Program-made: the position numbers and the translations under genes
Assembly (NCBI GenBank): GCA_045588485.1
Contig: JAZNEI010000089.1
Coordinates: forward strand, 90,702 to 154,701
Direction of reading: 5' to 3'
Length of the DNA stretch: 64,000 nt
Source: HGM04593 sp045588485
GTDB taxonomy: Bacteria > Bacteroidota > Bacteroidia > Bacteroidales > Bacteroidaceae
In this document: piece after piece, positions 7,443 to 17,246 of the stretch
How the letters are laid out: each line of letters starts with the position of its first letter
Position numbering within the stretch: position 1 is the first letter of the stretch
Notes under the pieces: generated by a model
Told to the model about the DNA's origin: nothing
Seen by the model: the letters and a program-made list of their open reading frames with translations, nothing else
Database searches by the model: none

Positions 7443-8570
7443 TTATTCTTGTGATTCTTTATAATTAACAAATGGTTCGCAAAAAGTCTTATTGACAACT
7501 CTATCTCTCATTAATTTCATATCAGTAAAATTTCTGCTGATGTTCTGTATGATATCAAAATGATTATCCTTGCCTTCTTTGTTTACATAGTAATATGGCT
7601 TTATAGAGACGCAATTCTTGTGTTCAAACAAGGTGTTTAGCAAGGTTCTATCCGACAAACCACACGAATGTCCTAATATGATAACTTGAAAAGTGTCTGA
7701 TTCAATAAATTCCTGCATCTTGCGATAGCTGTCTGCTTCCAAATAACGAATGGATTTGATATGGCGCATACACTCATTATCATTCATATTTTGGAGTTTT
7801 TTAAAGTCTGAATCTAGCTCATCTCCATAACCAAATATAACACTTTCAGGGTTCTCAAGATGCCCGTGAATGTAATTAACCAGGACTTCTGAAGAATCAG
7901 ACAAATATTTTTCAGGAGTTTTGGTATAATTAAAGTTTAGAAACATTGTTGCACTTGGTTTAATATCCTCTATTGCGTTTTCACCAAGTGTTTTTTTGTA
8001 GGCAACAGATATTTCTCTTTCTTTAATTGGCCTGTATATTATATCGCTAATATTTTCAAATACCGGTGTTTCCTTTTCGCTTTCGCGGTTTAAATATTGT
8101 ATAAGTTTATCCCGTAAAATTTCCAATTGACAATTAAGTTCTTTGTAATTAGCTCCAACAATTCCCTTGTCTATTGTCAAATTTTCTTCTGTCAGCAACG
8201 AGAAGTATTCGTTTTCAATATCAACCCACCCAAACTGTAACTTGTTCCACACTCCTTTAAGCAGTGGACTTATGAATGAGAATTTACAGAAATCTTTATC
8301 CTCTTTAGCTAAATCAACTATCTCTTTCAAGTTCCAAGGTTGAAACGGATTGCTTCTACGATAGCGTAGTCTCCAAACCGAGCTCCAGCAACTCAAACCG
8401 CAACCGTCTCTTAATTCAAAAGAGCATAATCCATCTGATACAGTTTTATTATGACAATGCAGAAGCTTATCGCCACAGTCCTCCCAATACCAATCTATAA
8501 AATCTTTATAACTAGTTCTTAAACCGTGAGCCAAGTCAAAACCGTTGCCAATTAATATTATTCTATTCAT
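7443..8570 (-). CDS. AbiH-family abortive infection protein
   Basis: 375 aa. It opens with MNRIILIGNGFDLAHGLRTSYKDFIDWYW, the diagnostic AbiH N-terminus, in which the GNGFDLAHGL loop resembles a nucleotide-binding motif. Later segments include FLNFNYTKTPEKYL, VNYIHGHLENPESVIFGYGDELD and VIILGHSCGLSDRTLLNTLF, all standard in the family. AbiH proteins act in phage abortive infection; the biochemical target is not established. The length is normal for the family. The gene lies 26 bp upstream of the SBD-like gene, so the two may be one transcript. Confidence 0.88.
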   Translation of the reverse strand: MNRIILIGNGFDLAHGLRTSYKDFIDWYWEDCGDKLLHCHNKTVSDGLCSFELRDGCGLSCWSSVWRLRYRRSNPFQPWNLKEIVDLAKEDKDFCKFSFISPLLKGVWNKLQFGWVDIENEYFSLLTEENLTIDKGIVGANYKELNCQLEILRDKLIQYLNRESEKETPVFENISDIIYRPIKEREISVAYKKTLGENAIEDIKPSATMFLNFNYTKTPEKYLSDSSEVLVNYIHGHLENPESVIFGYGDELDSDFKKLQNMNDNECMRHIKSIRYLEADSYRKMQEFIESDTFQVIILGHSCGLSDRTLLNTLFEHKNCVSIKPYYYVNKEGKDNHFDIIQNISRNFTDMKLMRDRVVNKTFCEPFVNYKESQE

Positions 8571-8688
8571 TTTTTATATTTTCATTTGTACAAAAATACA
8601 ATCTCATTGGAGCTATATCAACTGAATACGAAGAAATATATTAACAAATCTAAGCTGTTATATTAAAATATCACTCATTATAGATAAA

Positions 8689-9930
8689 TTATTCCATACC
8701 GAAATAGTGTTCATTGCCTTTTTCAATTTTAAAATCAATACTATTTGGGCAAGGATGTTTTGTAGAATATGAAAAGTCTTTAAATTCCCATTTTTTTATA
8801 GGAGATAACGAATTAATTATCTCTTTGAATTTCATATACTTTTTTAATGTTGTAAAGCTATACATATCTTTGCTACAGAATGGAAGTATAAAAGCATACT
8901 CCTCATGGCATGCAGATAGTATTGCAATACAATATGGGATATTATAGTTGTTGTCTTTGCGTATGCAAACTGTCAAATCTGGGGTTTGACATACCTCCGA
9001 ACCTCTTATTGCAATCTTTGGCAATTGGCAATACCGCGTAGAAGAATTTATCCAATTTATTGTTTTTTCAAAATATGAAATGTATTTACGATCAATAAGA
9101 CTTATTACATATTTGCACAAGCATTTATACACATCTTGAGGAATATACTTTATAGAAGTCGCATCAAAGTGTCTGACTCCATCAATTACAGGTCCTTGAA
9201 AATCAAACTTCAGGTAAAACAACTTCTCATCAGATGGCTTGCGATTTTCAATAACAAAGTTTTTCCCACGCGTTTTTCTATATCCCTTTTTACCTTTAAC
9301 ACGGAATAGCGATAAAGCAGGAGATAGCATTTTTGAAAATTCAGGTTCTATAGTTTTGCCAAATTTAGAATTACATAAATTACATTCTTCAAGGCAAATA
9401 AGATTTTTGTTACCAAGGAATTCGCTTATTGCATGTGACTTACTACCGCTAAATGAGACCTCGGGCATTTTCTTGCCACAAAAACGACAAACTCTTTCTT
9501 CAACAGCCCTCTCTCCTATGTACCTTTTTTCTTTAGAGCTGTCAAACGTAAAAGTTCTATACAATGAAGACAGATTATAAACTTGGGAGAATTGTGATGT
9601 ATATGCTTTTGGGTTATTTAATTTATAGACTTCTTGTTTTAATGAATACAAAAAGAACTCTTCATCAAAATAACCATACAGAACAAAAAATTTGCTATCT
9701 AACGGAATCTTATTAAGTTGGGATTTGATTTCGTTTAGGTTCCTACCATCATAGGTTGTGTCAACCATCTTTTTTATACGTCTCCTATACCCATCGTCAG
9801 CAATTTGTATTCTATTTATTAAACCATCTACATTGCAAACAAAAACATCTGTCAAGATTTCGTATTCCTTATAGTAATACAAATCTATATATATAACCTT
9901 TTCTAATTGCGAGACTATTGTTAGTGCCAT
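8689..9930 (-). CDS. HNH endonuclease-like protein
   Basis: 413 aa. A zinc-supported HNH module lies around residues 147-200: CRFCGKK...SHAISEFLGN...CLEECNLCNSKFG. The CxxC pair, His-Ala-Ile, the invariant N of LGN and a second CxxC make a treble-clef HNH of the type with four structural cysteines. The first ~140 residues and the last ~210 have no recognised domain; the C-terminal part may read the DNA target. It is 118 bp upstream of AbiH on the same strand, inside the defence cluster, so a restriction-like role is inferred. Confidence 0.75.
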   Translation of the reverse strand: MALTIVSQLEKVIYIDLYYYKEYEILTDVFVCNVDGLINRIQIADDGYRRRIKKMVDTTYDGRNLNEIKSQLNKIPLDSKFFVLYGYFDEEFFLYSLKQEVYKLNNPKAYTSQFSQVYNLSSLYRTFTFDSSKEKRYIGERAVEERVCRFCGKKMPEVSFSGSKSHAISEFLGNKNLICLEECNLCNSKFGKTIEPEFSKMLSPALSLFRVKGKKGYRKTRGKNFVIENRKPSDEKLFYLKFDFQGPVIDGVRHFDATSIKYIPQDVYKCLCKYVISLIDRKYISYFEKTINWINSSTRYCQLPKIAIRGSEVCQTPDLTVCIRKDNNYNIPYCIAILSACHEEYAFILPFCSKDMYSFTTLKKYMKFKEIINSLSPIKKWEFKDFSYSTKHPCPNSIDFKIEKGNEHYFGME

Positions 9931-10136
9931 TATGGATTTTTAGTAAAAGTTAATAACTTCAGTCATAACAAAGTTATCACAAAACCTAAGCCATATCAAT
10001 ATAAGACAAGAAAAGATATCAACAAAGGAGCTATTGTTATAAACAAGAAATCCCAACACAAAATAGCGTCGGAACACAAAACGCATCTCCTTTGGTTTGC
10101 CAGAACCTTTGTTCGGTTTGCGTGTTATCTAATTGG

Positions 10137-10580
10137 TTACCATTTCTTCATACCACCAAAAGGAACACTAATAATACGGACATAACCAAAAGCATTATCA
10201 AAACGACCGGATTTCTTTGTGTTATTACCAACCCCTTTTCTTGCTCTCACAAGTTTACCTTTATCCTTACCCCTTTTGCATTTGATATATTTGGAAAGTC
10301 TGATGTCATCAACCTTATCCTTAATAGCCTCCTCCTCTTCAGTAAATGAAACCTCTACAGGATTAGACTTTCGACAAGATGACATAGCTTGGTATTTCTT
10401 CATCCTAATACTATGTAAAACCTTGTCTGTATTAAAATGCGACAAAAGGATTCCGTATTGTTCATCGGATATAGATTCATTTATCGATGTAACATTCAAG
10501 CCAAATTCCTCTTTAAGAAATTCAGTAGCCGTCTGAAAACCAATATTCAGTATCTGTAATGCTTTACTCAAACGTGGCAT
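10137..10580 (-). CDS. Protein with IF2-N-like N-terminal helix-turn domain
   Basis: 147 aa. The first ~55 residues (RLSKALQILNIGFQTATEFLKEEFGLNVTSINESISDEQYGILLSHF) have the rhythm of the IF2-N mini-domain of translation initiation factor 2 in Bacteroidetes. The rest is basic (KCKRGKDKGKLVRARKGVGNN). It is only a short relative, not IF2. It starts 5 bp past the stop of a 24-aa hydrophobic peptide and both trail the type III restriction operon, so they may be cotranscribed with it. Function unknown. Confidence 0.55.
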   Translation of the reverse strand: MPRLSKALQILNIGFQTATEFLKEEFGLNVTSINESISDEQYGILLSHFNTDKVLHSIRMKKYQAMSSCRKSNPVEVSFTEEEEAIKDKVDDIRLSKYIKCKRGKDKGKLVRARKGVGNNTKKSGRFDNAFGYVRIISVPFGGMKKW

Positions 10581-10585
10581 AAGAC

Positions 10586-10660
10586 TTATTTTCCTGTCAA
10601 GCCTTTGAAAATATCACCAATACCCCAAATAACAAGGGCGATAATCAATAGAATATCCAT
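10586..10660 (-). CDS. 24-aa hydrophobic peptide
   Basis: MDILLIIALVIWGIGDIF plus a KGLTGK tail: one transmembrane-type helix with a basic C-terminus. It sits 22 bp after the stop of the type III restriction subunit and 5 bp before the IF2-N-like gene, all on the minus strand. Small single-helix peptides of this size can be toxins or membrane anchors, but at 24 codons it could also be chance. Confidence 0.35.
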   Translation of the reverse strand: MDILLIIALVIWGIGDIFKGLTGK

Positions 10661-10682
10661 AGTCTAATAGTTTTGTATAAAG

Positions 10683-13600
10683 TTATTTTGTAATCACGTC
10701 AAAAAGTTCGCCAAAACTTCGCACGACATCGTATTTGACATCACTGCCTGAAATAGAGGAGAAATGTTGCTTTGCACATTCTATCTTTGCTCCCTCGATA
10801 CCGCTAATGTTACTGCTTTTTACAAGGTATTTTGAAGCACCTTTTGTTTCTGCAACAAAATAGATGTGCTTAACGACTCCCTCTTTGAACACTATAGCCC
10901 AATCGGGGTTGTAATGCCCCATAGGGGTATTGATATAGAAACCGCAAGGGAGTTTGGTGTAAACCTCGACAATATCATCGCGCCTTTCGAGTTCTTCAGC
11001 AAAGGGGCGTTCAGTATTCCAACTATCAACGACAACAAGGTCATACAACGACTTTTTGGACTCAATGGCATTGACACCCAATTTGCCACGAAGAGTATTT
11101 TCGGTGAATATATCGCTGTCAAACCTTTCTTCGAGCTTATGGTATTCAATATGCTTGATAACGGCAAGGGCTTTAACCTCGTTAATGATATTGCCTACCT
11201 TTATGATGAACTCTTCGGGGTTGAGCCTGAATTGGTGGAATGTGGCAGGCTTAATGCCTGTCAGTATCTCCACAATAGCACGGCGAGTAAGCCCGGTGCT
11301 TTCAACAAGGCGGCCAACAAGGTCGTACTTGACATTGTCGCCTACGGACTCTGTAACGTGGATAGTACGCACTTTGCCTGCTGTCATAGCCGTACCTGCT
11401 TCCAACTCTTCCTTGTCGCGTATATTCTCCAACGAGCCTGTACCTATTACAATGCGTATCTCGGTAACATTCAAATTCTCGTCAATCTCCTTTATTGAAC
11501 CTGCAACAAGTTCGGCTGTGTCAAAATCAACAGTGTAATAGGTGCGTGTGTTGATACGACGCCACAATTCTTGAAACTCCTGCTTTTTGAATTTGGCCTC
11601 GTCGAAGTGCGCTTCACGGGCGTTTCTTGAATTTTCAGGTTTGAGCAAGTCGGGATTGAATACTTTGTCGAGAATAACGCCTATACTATCTTTTGCATCG
11701 TTATAATCTCCAAAGTCGAGCTTGCCCTGCTGTTTGTCATCAAAGTATTTCTGTGTGAGCTTGCCTTTCTTTACATAGCCATTAGATACAAGTTCTTCGT
11801 GTATCTCAACTGCCTGCGAAGTGGAAAGGGTGCGCTTCTCTCCATTGGCGAAAACAAGTGTCTTGCCGGTAAAGAGTGTTGCTGTAACAACAATGGGGCG
11901 TGTGGAAACAGAACGTGCAAGTTCATCTTGCAGACCTTTGGCAAAGTCGTCGTAACTTTCGCTTGCAATAACGGTGAGTACGTTTGTGTCAAACACGGCA
12001 CTGCCTAAAACATCCTCGTCCTGACGCTCTCCATTCTGATTTACACAAAGGCGCATACCTCGGCCAACCTCTTGACGCTTCTTGATTTCGCTATTCGAGG
12101 ATTTGAGCGTACATATCTGAAACACATTCGGATTATCCCAGCCCTCTTTAAGGGCAGAGTGCGAGAAGATAAAGCGTACTGCCGAGCCTTTCACTCTTGG
12201 ATTCATTGAAAGCAGGCTTTCTTTATCTTTCATAATAAGTGTGTAGGCATCGACATCGGCACTGTCCGATGTGCCTTTCTCAACCTTTGAATCAACAAAG
12301 TGGCCTTTCTTGTCTCTTGAAAAATAGCCCTGATGTGTTGCCGACACGCTAATGCCTGCAAGGTATTGGAGATATTTTTCGTCGCCGAATGTGGGCTGCA
12401 TTTCGGAGAGTACGCGAATATACTCTTCTTCAAATATTTCGGCAAACTTGCCATTGCTTGTGCCACCGCCAGCCTCGTAAATGCGGTAGTTCTCCACTTG
12501 GTCGATGAAGAAGAGAGAAAGCACCTTTATCCCTTTTGCGAACAAGGCACGCTCACGCTCAAAGTGGGTGCGTATTGTTTCCCTTATCTGAATACGGCGT
12601 ATCAAATCTTCATTCACTGCACCGATAACATCGCCCTCATACAGCAATGTGCCATTGAGGAAACGAACAAAGCCATTAACGCCGTCGATACGGTCAATAA
12701 TGAAATTGTTGTCGTATTCGGCAAGTTCGCCACTGTTCGGGTAGAGGTCGAAGCCCTCGCCGACCAATTTTGTGATTGGCTTTGTAGATGTTTGTGTCTT
12801 GACATCAAACCCTATGCGTGCCTGCGGAGCTGCACCGTTCTTGCCGGGTATAATACTTTCAAGGTAAACGTAACCGTTTGTTGCGGTAGAACCTTGTTGA
12901 GTGATACCCAGCACCTCAATTTTCTTAACGAGCTTTTTGTTAAAAGCGTCTATCGCGTCAAGGCGGTAGATATGATTGTATAAATCTTCCTTGCGGTGTG
13001 TGGCACTATACAGCAGTGTGAAGAGTGGATTAAAGTCCTTTAATCGCTCACGGGTTGCGTTCTTCTTATCTGCGCCGAGTACGCTCTGAGGCTCGTCGAT
13101 GATAAGAATAGGATTAGTGGCAGCGATGACATCAATAGGCCTTCTGAAACCGAAATCTTCCAATTTCGATGTAAAGCGACGGGCATCTGCACCACGAGCA
13201 TTGAACGCCTGCGTATTGATAACCATAACGTACATATTGGTATCGAGCGCAAAAGCGTCAATCTGCGAAAGATTTTTGCTGTCATAAACGAAATGTTGCA
13301 GACGCTTGCCGGAGTACTCCTGTGCAAAGTGATCCTGCATAATTTCGAGGCTCTTTACCACGCCCTCACGAATGGCAATGCTCGGTACGACAATTATAAA
13401 CTTACTCCAGCCATAGAGCTTGTTAAGTTCATACATTGTCTTAATGTAGGTGTAGGTCTTGCCTGTGCCTGTCTCCATTTCGATAGTGAGATTCAATCCC
13501 TCACCTACAAGGTGTGTGATTGGCTCCAACTCCTGCGACATCTGTATTTCGCGAATATTCTGCACCAATGAATTTTCATCGGGCATAATAGGCTCATTGC

Positions 13601-13763
13601 AGATACCCAAAGCGTCAAACGCTTCCTGCTGTTTAGGGCCTTTCTGCTTGCCCTTATCAAAGCGGTATGAAAAGCCGTCCGAATATCGCTGACCTATAAA
13701 GACATCGGTAACAGCACGAGCTGCGTCGCGCTGAAAAGCCTGTTGTTTGAATTTGAGCTTCAT
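10683..13763 (-). CDS. res: Type III restriction endonuclease subunit (Res)
   Basis: 1026 aa. The SF2 helicase motifs are in order: Q-like FQRDAARAVTD at the N-terminus, METGTGKTYTYIKTMYEL (motif I, about residue 97), VVPSIAIREGV (Ia), ILIIDEPQSV (motif II with DEPQ), LLYSATHR (III), IFSHSALKEGWDNPNVFQIC (V) and QEVGRGMRL (VI). Near the C-terminus, PDWAIVF...YFVAETKG supplies the PD-(D/E)xK nuclease. This is the canonical type III Res architecture, which needs a Mod partner and ATP to cleave between two inversely oriented sites. It starts 14 bp after the mod stop, at the end of a five-gene operon. Confidence 0.93.
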   Translation of the reverse strand: MKLKFKQQAFQRDAARAVTDVFIGQRYSDGFSYRFDKGKQKGPKQQEAFDALGICNEPIMPDENSLVQNIREIQMSQELEPITHLVGEGLNLTIEMETGTGKTYTYIKTMYELNKLYGWSKFIIVVPSIAIREGVVKSLEIMQDHFAQEYSGKRLQHFVYDSKNLSQIDAFALDTNMYVMVINTQAFNARGADARRFTSKLEDFGFRRPIDVIAATNPILIIDEPQSVLGADKKNATRERLKDFNPLFTLLYSATHRKEDLYNHIYRLDAIDAFNKKLVKKIEVLGITQQGSTATNGYVYLESIIPGKNGAAPQARIGFDVKTQTSTKPITKLVGEGFDLYPNSGELAEYDNNFIIDRIDGVNGFVRFLNGTLLYEGDVIGAVNEDLIRRIQIRETIRTHFERERALFAKGIKVLSLFFIDQVENYRIYEAGGGTSNGKFAEIFEEEYIRVLSEMQPTFGDEKYLQYLAGISVSATHQGYFSRDKKGHFVDSKVEKGTSDSADVDAYTLIMKDKESLLSMNPRVKGSAVRFIFSHSALKEGWDNPNVFQICTLKSSNSEIKKRQEVGRGMRLCVNQNGERQDEDVLGSAVFDTNVLTVIASESYDDFAKGLQDELARSVSTRPIVVTATLFTGKTLVFANGEKRTLSTSQAVEIHEELVSNGYVKKGKLTQKYFDDKQQGKLDFGDYNDAKDSIGVILDKVFNPDLLKPENSRNAREAHFDEAKFKKQEFQELWRRINTRTYYTVDFDTAELVAGSIKEIDENLNVTEIRIVIGTGSLENIRDKEELEAGTAMTAGKVRTIHVTESVGDNVKYDLVGRLVESTGLTRRAIVEILTGIKPATFHQFRLNPEEFIIKVGNIINEVKALAVIKHIEYHKLEERFDSDIFTENTLRGKLGVNAIESKKSLYDLVVVDSWNTERPFAEELERRDDIVEVYTKLPCGFYINTPMGHYNPDWAIVFKEGVVKHIYFVAETKGASKYLVKSSNISGIEGAKIECAKQHFSSISGSDVKYDVVRSFGELFDVITK

Positions 13764-13777
13764 AGTATCAACGAATA

Positions 13778-15754
13778 TTAAATTACACGAACCTTATCCC
13801 TTACCTGTTCCTCGCTCCAGCCACATTTTTGTTTGAAGAGTTCAAACAAGTTCATCTTAAATGCCGACTCACTGAAACAACTGTCGCGGAACACGACACG
13901 AAGCGGTGAGAGTTCTGCAATGGCAGATATAACATCTTCGTTAATATCTTCGGCAAAGCAAGCGACAAGGTCGCCGTCGTTCACATTGTGTATTGTTTTC
14001 CCGGCAACGGTAAAATGGCTCAATGGTAACGACAACTGCACACCCCAATCGAGCATACAGCCGAAGAGCAGAGAGAGGTCGCTTGTACCGTCCTTTATGT
14101 TTTCAATCTGCGAGAACAAATCTTCCTGTTTAAGTTCTGAAGGTGCAAAATAGACATCATTCATAAAGCTGTCCTCGCATTTGAATACGCGGAAACCGGT
14201 ATCAAGTGTAGTTGCCTTTTCGCCAACCTCTTCCTTAATCTTCCTACCTGCACGGCGGATACGCTCTTTGCCTATCTCGCATATATTCTTGTAGCCTGCC
14301 TTGTATGCTTCACTTCCTGCCTCTGTCTCCTCTGGTAATTGTACCATAATGTAACGGCGATTACCGCCATCCTCAGCATTTAACTGCATTACAGCGTGAG
14401 CCGATGATGCTGAGCCTGAGAAGAAATCAAGTATTAAGGAATCAGCATTTGTTACATAATCAATAACTCGCTTTAATACGGATGTAGGTTTAGGATTATC
14501 AAATACTTTTCTTCCCTCAAATAAATCAGCCACATTTTTAGTTGTAGCTCGATTATCTTCGTATATAATTGTCCTCAAATAATCCTGAGATGTTTCGATT
14601 CGTTTCTTTATATGAGGTTGTGTGCTTTCATCTTTTCCCCATTCAACCTCACCATCATTAGCATACGCCCAAAAGGTCGTTTCAGGCCACCTCCATCCAT
14701 TGGCAGGTTTTGGAACCGGCAAATTTGTTACGGGATGTAAAATATCATACATATATCCGCCAGGATGCGGGTTGGATGAGTTGCTGGAGCTACTATAGAC
14801 ACCTTTATCATCAATATTGTTGTAGTGAGCAACCTGTGGCAGTCTTTCCTTATTTGCTTTTATCCATTTGCGAAGTTTCTCTTGAATTTCCTCATTTGAA
14901 GCGCATTCAGCTTTTAATAGCATATATTGCTCCTTAATCAATTGGGCAGCTTCACTAATTCTCGTCCAATTGCTTTGTAGTACACGATTCTTGGCGTAGC
15001 AAATCATGTATTCGTGCTCTATATTAATTTGAGAAGGATTATTATCCGTTGCTGTCTTTAATATCAGATTACCTACAAAATTGTGTTCGCCGAATACTTC
15101 ATCACAAATCTTTCTTAAGTTATCTGCTTCATTGTCATCAATGGATATAAAGATAACGCCATCACTTGTAAGAAGTGCACGAGCAACAAGCAATCGCTCA
15201 TATATCATTGAACACCAATCCGAGTGAAAACGGGCGTTACCATCTGCGTTCTTACGGAAACGATTACCAAGTTCATCGACATTACCTGCTGCACGGTCAT
15301 ATCCGTCCTTATCCATAGCAAAGTCATCGCGATAGACAAAGTCTTTTCCTGTGTTATATGGTGGGTCAATATAAATCATCTTGATTTTACCCAAGTATGA
15401 TTTTTGCAGAAGCTTCAGCACCTCTAAATTGTCGCCCTCGATGTAGAGATTTTCGGTAGAATCCCAATCTACACTCTCTTCGGGGCAGGGGCGCAGTGTC
15501 TTTTTAATGGAACTTGCTGCCTCACGGCGTGCGGCATTCTTGCCTACCCAAGAAAAGCCGTATTCTTCATCTGCACCCTCATAGGCATTATCGCCCAAGA
15601 GTTCACGCAGTGTGGTAAAATTGATTTTGTGCGAGATTTTACCTGTCTTGTCGTCGCGCACTTCTGTGAAGCAAGAGGGCATTATTTGATACAGTGCATA
15701 GAGGTTGAGTTTACTGCCTGACGCTGATGTGAGTGTCATTCTTTCGAGTTCCAT
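13778..15754 (-). CDS. mod: Type III DNA methyltransferase subunit (Mod)
   Basis: 658 aa, the usual size for Mod. Motif IV is IYIDPPYNTGKDF (about residue 130), followed after a long variable target-recognition region (about residues 220-400) by motif I LDFFSGSASSAHAVMQ (about residue 442). DPPY before FxGxx is the beta-class order of N6-adenine methyltransferases. The variable region is notably less G+C-rich than the flanks (about 14.4-15.1 kb), as expected for a recombining target-recognition domain. It is transcribed between the DUF4391 gene (9 bp) and res (14 bp). Confidence 0.93.
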   Translation of the reverse strand: MELERMTLTSASGSKLNLYALYQIMPSCFTEVRDDKTGKISHKINFTTLRELLGDNAYEGADEEYGFSWVGKNAARREAASSIKKTLRPCPEESVDWDSTENLYIEGDNLEVLKLLQKSYLGKIKMIYIDPPYNTGKDFVYRDDFAMDKDGYDRAAGNVDELGNRFRKNADGNARFHSDWCSMIYERLLVARALLTSDGVIFISIDDNEADNLRKICDEVFGEHNFVGNLILKTATDNNPSQINIEHEYMICYAKNRVLQSNWTRISEAAQLIKEQYMLLKAECASNEEIQEKLRKWIKANKERLPQVAHYNNIDDKGVYSSSSNSSNPHPGGYMYDILHPVTNLPVPKPANGWRWPETTFWAYANDGEVEWGKDESTQPHIKKRIETSQDYLRTIIYEDNRATTKNVADLFEGRKVFDNPKPTSVLKRVIDYVTNADSLILDFFSGSASSAHAVMQLNAEDGGNRRYIMVQLPEETEAGSEAYKAGYKNICEIGKERIRRAGRKIKEEVGEKATTLDTGFRVFKCEDSFMNDVYFAPSELKQEDLFSQIENIKDGTSDLSLLFGCMLDWGVQLSLPLSHFTVAGKTIHNVNDGDLVACFAEDINEDVISAIAELSPLRVVFRDSCFSESAFKMNLFELFKQKCGWSEEQVRDKVRVI

Positions 15755-15763
15755 ATCTTTGTT

Positions 15764-16375
15764 TTATTTAATGTCGTTAAGTTGTTTCTTCAGTCGCTTT
15801 ATCTCGGCGTTTATTTCTATCTGTTTGTTGTATTGCTTCTCTTTGTTGAGCTTCTGCTGTAAGAGTTGTATCTGCTTTTGGAGTTTCGTTTTTTGTTCAT
15901 CGCTCTTAATCTGCTCTGTAAGGGTGTTGCCCTCTTGTACGGTGATAGAGCCAATGGTGGCAACGATGTTTTCCCAAACGGCATCGAGGTCAAGGCCTGT
16001 AAGCGGAATGTTCAACGTGTCGCACTGTTGCCAATCGGAGCATATCAGCTTCGTGTGATGAATGGCAAGCTGTACCTTTTCTTCAAAATGCAGTACAAAG
16101 AGGATTTTCCGGGGTATGAACTTTGCCAACAGCTCAATGTTCTTCGGGGCATATTCGCGCCGTTTGAGTGATACTTCTATGATATAGAAGTCGGCAATTT
16201 CATTTCCGGCCTTTATTGTGGGTATGGTGCTTTCGGCAACAACGTGGGTGATAAACATACGGCTTATGTCGGCATCGAAACTATCTCGTTGCGACGCTGT
16301 CAAGTCGAACTTCTCAAAGACTTTTGTCTTATGAAGTGGCTTGTTTATTTCGGTTCGTTGCGGTAGGCCGTACAT
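15764..16375 (-). CDS. DUF4391 family protein
   Basis: 203 aa. MYGLPQRTEINKPLHKTKVFEKFDL, then FDADISRMFITHVVAEST, then ADFYIIEVSLKRREY and IPRKILFVLHFEEKVQLAIHH match the DUF4391 pattern, with a C-terminal coiled coil (QKQIQLLQQKLNKEKQYNKQIEINAEIKRLKKQL). DUF4391 proteins travel with SNF2-type helicases and type III Mod/Res pairs. Role unknown; a structural or assembly subunit of the complex is a plausible inference. It starts 3 bp after the upstream stop. Confidence 0.8.
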   Translation of the reverse strand: MYGLPQRTEINKPLHKTKVFEKFDLTASQRDSFDADISRMFITHVVAESTIPTIKAGNEIADFYIIEVSLKRREYAPKNIELLAKFIPRKILFVLHFEEKVQLAIHHTKLICSDWQQCDTLNIPLTGLDLDAVWENIVATIGSITVQEGNTLTEQIKSDEQKTKLQKQIQLLQQKLNKEKQYNKQIEINAEIKRLKKQLNDIK

Positions 16376-16378
16376 TGG

Positions 16379-17242
16379 TTATTGTATTTTTGTCGGTTGG
16401 TTTTCCTTGACTGTTACGTTCAAGTTAATTGGCTGTTTCTCCGGGGTGTCGGTAACTTTTACGTTGAGGGTGTCGGGAAGCGAGGTGCAAATACTATCAA
16501 TAGAAATATGTTTTTGTTTAATTATTGCACTTTCTATACGTTGAATATCGCGGTCATTCAAGTTCAAAATATTCTCGTCATTACAAGACTTTATTGTAGT
16601 AAATATTGCAAACAAAGTTCCCAAAGCGGTAAACAATGTACCTAACGCTGCTGCCCAAGTTGCATTTTTTGCAGAATCAACAGATTTTCTTGACAAATGA
16701 ATTTCTTCTCGCTTGTAATTTTGTTCTTCTGTAATATATCCACGCTCCTTAAATTCTATTAGACTGTGTAATGGGAAAACAATCTTAAAAGCGTACTTTT
16801 CAAGATAATCAACTATATCCAAATTGTATTTGCTAAAATCTGTTTCTGTATAATACAAAGTACCATCACCTGTAAATTCAACATAGTCTTGGCCTTTCTT
16901 TTCATACTTCTTTCTATCAAAAAGTTGTTTGGGATAATCATTCTTTTTATCAGACCAAATAGTCTGTAATTTTATATACCCTTCTTTATGTAGTTCTTCT
17001 ATTAGATACAAAAAATTGCAAATATCAAAGAAATTAGTTTCAGTACGAGCAAAATCAGGTTTGCCATTGGAACGAGGCGCATATATAGATATATTATACG
17101 GCAAAATTTCCCATTCAATGGCAAAGACCTCTAATTCTTTCCGCAATAAGCGAGCTACTTGTAAATCCTGTAGGTCTCTCTTATTATAGGCATCAATTAT
17201 ACGGTCTATAATTTTTCTATCAAGTTTAGAAAGTTCCCTCAT
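16379..17242 (-). CDS. Hypothetical protein with one membrane helix in the type III operon
   Basis: 287 aa. A soluble N-terminal ~190 residues (RELSKLDRKIIDRIIDAYNKRDLQDLQVARLLRKELEV...) is followed by one hydrophobic segment (WAAALGTLFTALGTLFAIFTTI, about residues 195-216) and a C-terminal region ending in IPV-type strands (PDTLNVKVTDTPEKQPINLNVTVKEN). No family recognised. It is inserted between the SNF2 helicase and DUF4391 genes with 4- and 3-bp gaps, so it is part of the operon. Its lower G+C than both flanks suggests it is a later insertion; a membrane anchor or sensor for the system would fit. Confidence 0.7.
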   Translation of the reverse strand: MRELSKLDRKIIDRIIDAYNKRDLQDLQVARLLRKELEVFAIEWEILPYNISIYAPRSNGKPDFARTETNFFDICNFLYLIEELHKEGYIKLQTIWSDKKNDYPKQLFDRKKYEKKGQDYVEFTGDGTLYYTETDFSKYNLDIVDYLEKYAFKIVFPLHSLIEFKERGYITEEQNYKREEIHLSRKSVDSAKNATWAAALGTLFTALGTLFAIFTTIKSCNDENILNLNDRDIQRIESAIIKQKHISIDSICTSLPDTLNVKVTDTPEKQPINLNVTVKENQPTKIQ

Positions 17243-17246
17243 ACTC

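Noticed and set aside
10866..12983. Plus-strand ORFs of 210 and 216 aa
   Set aside because: They are antisense shadows of the type III restriction gene, which has all helicase and nuclease motifs on the other strand.
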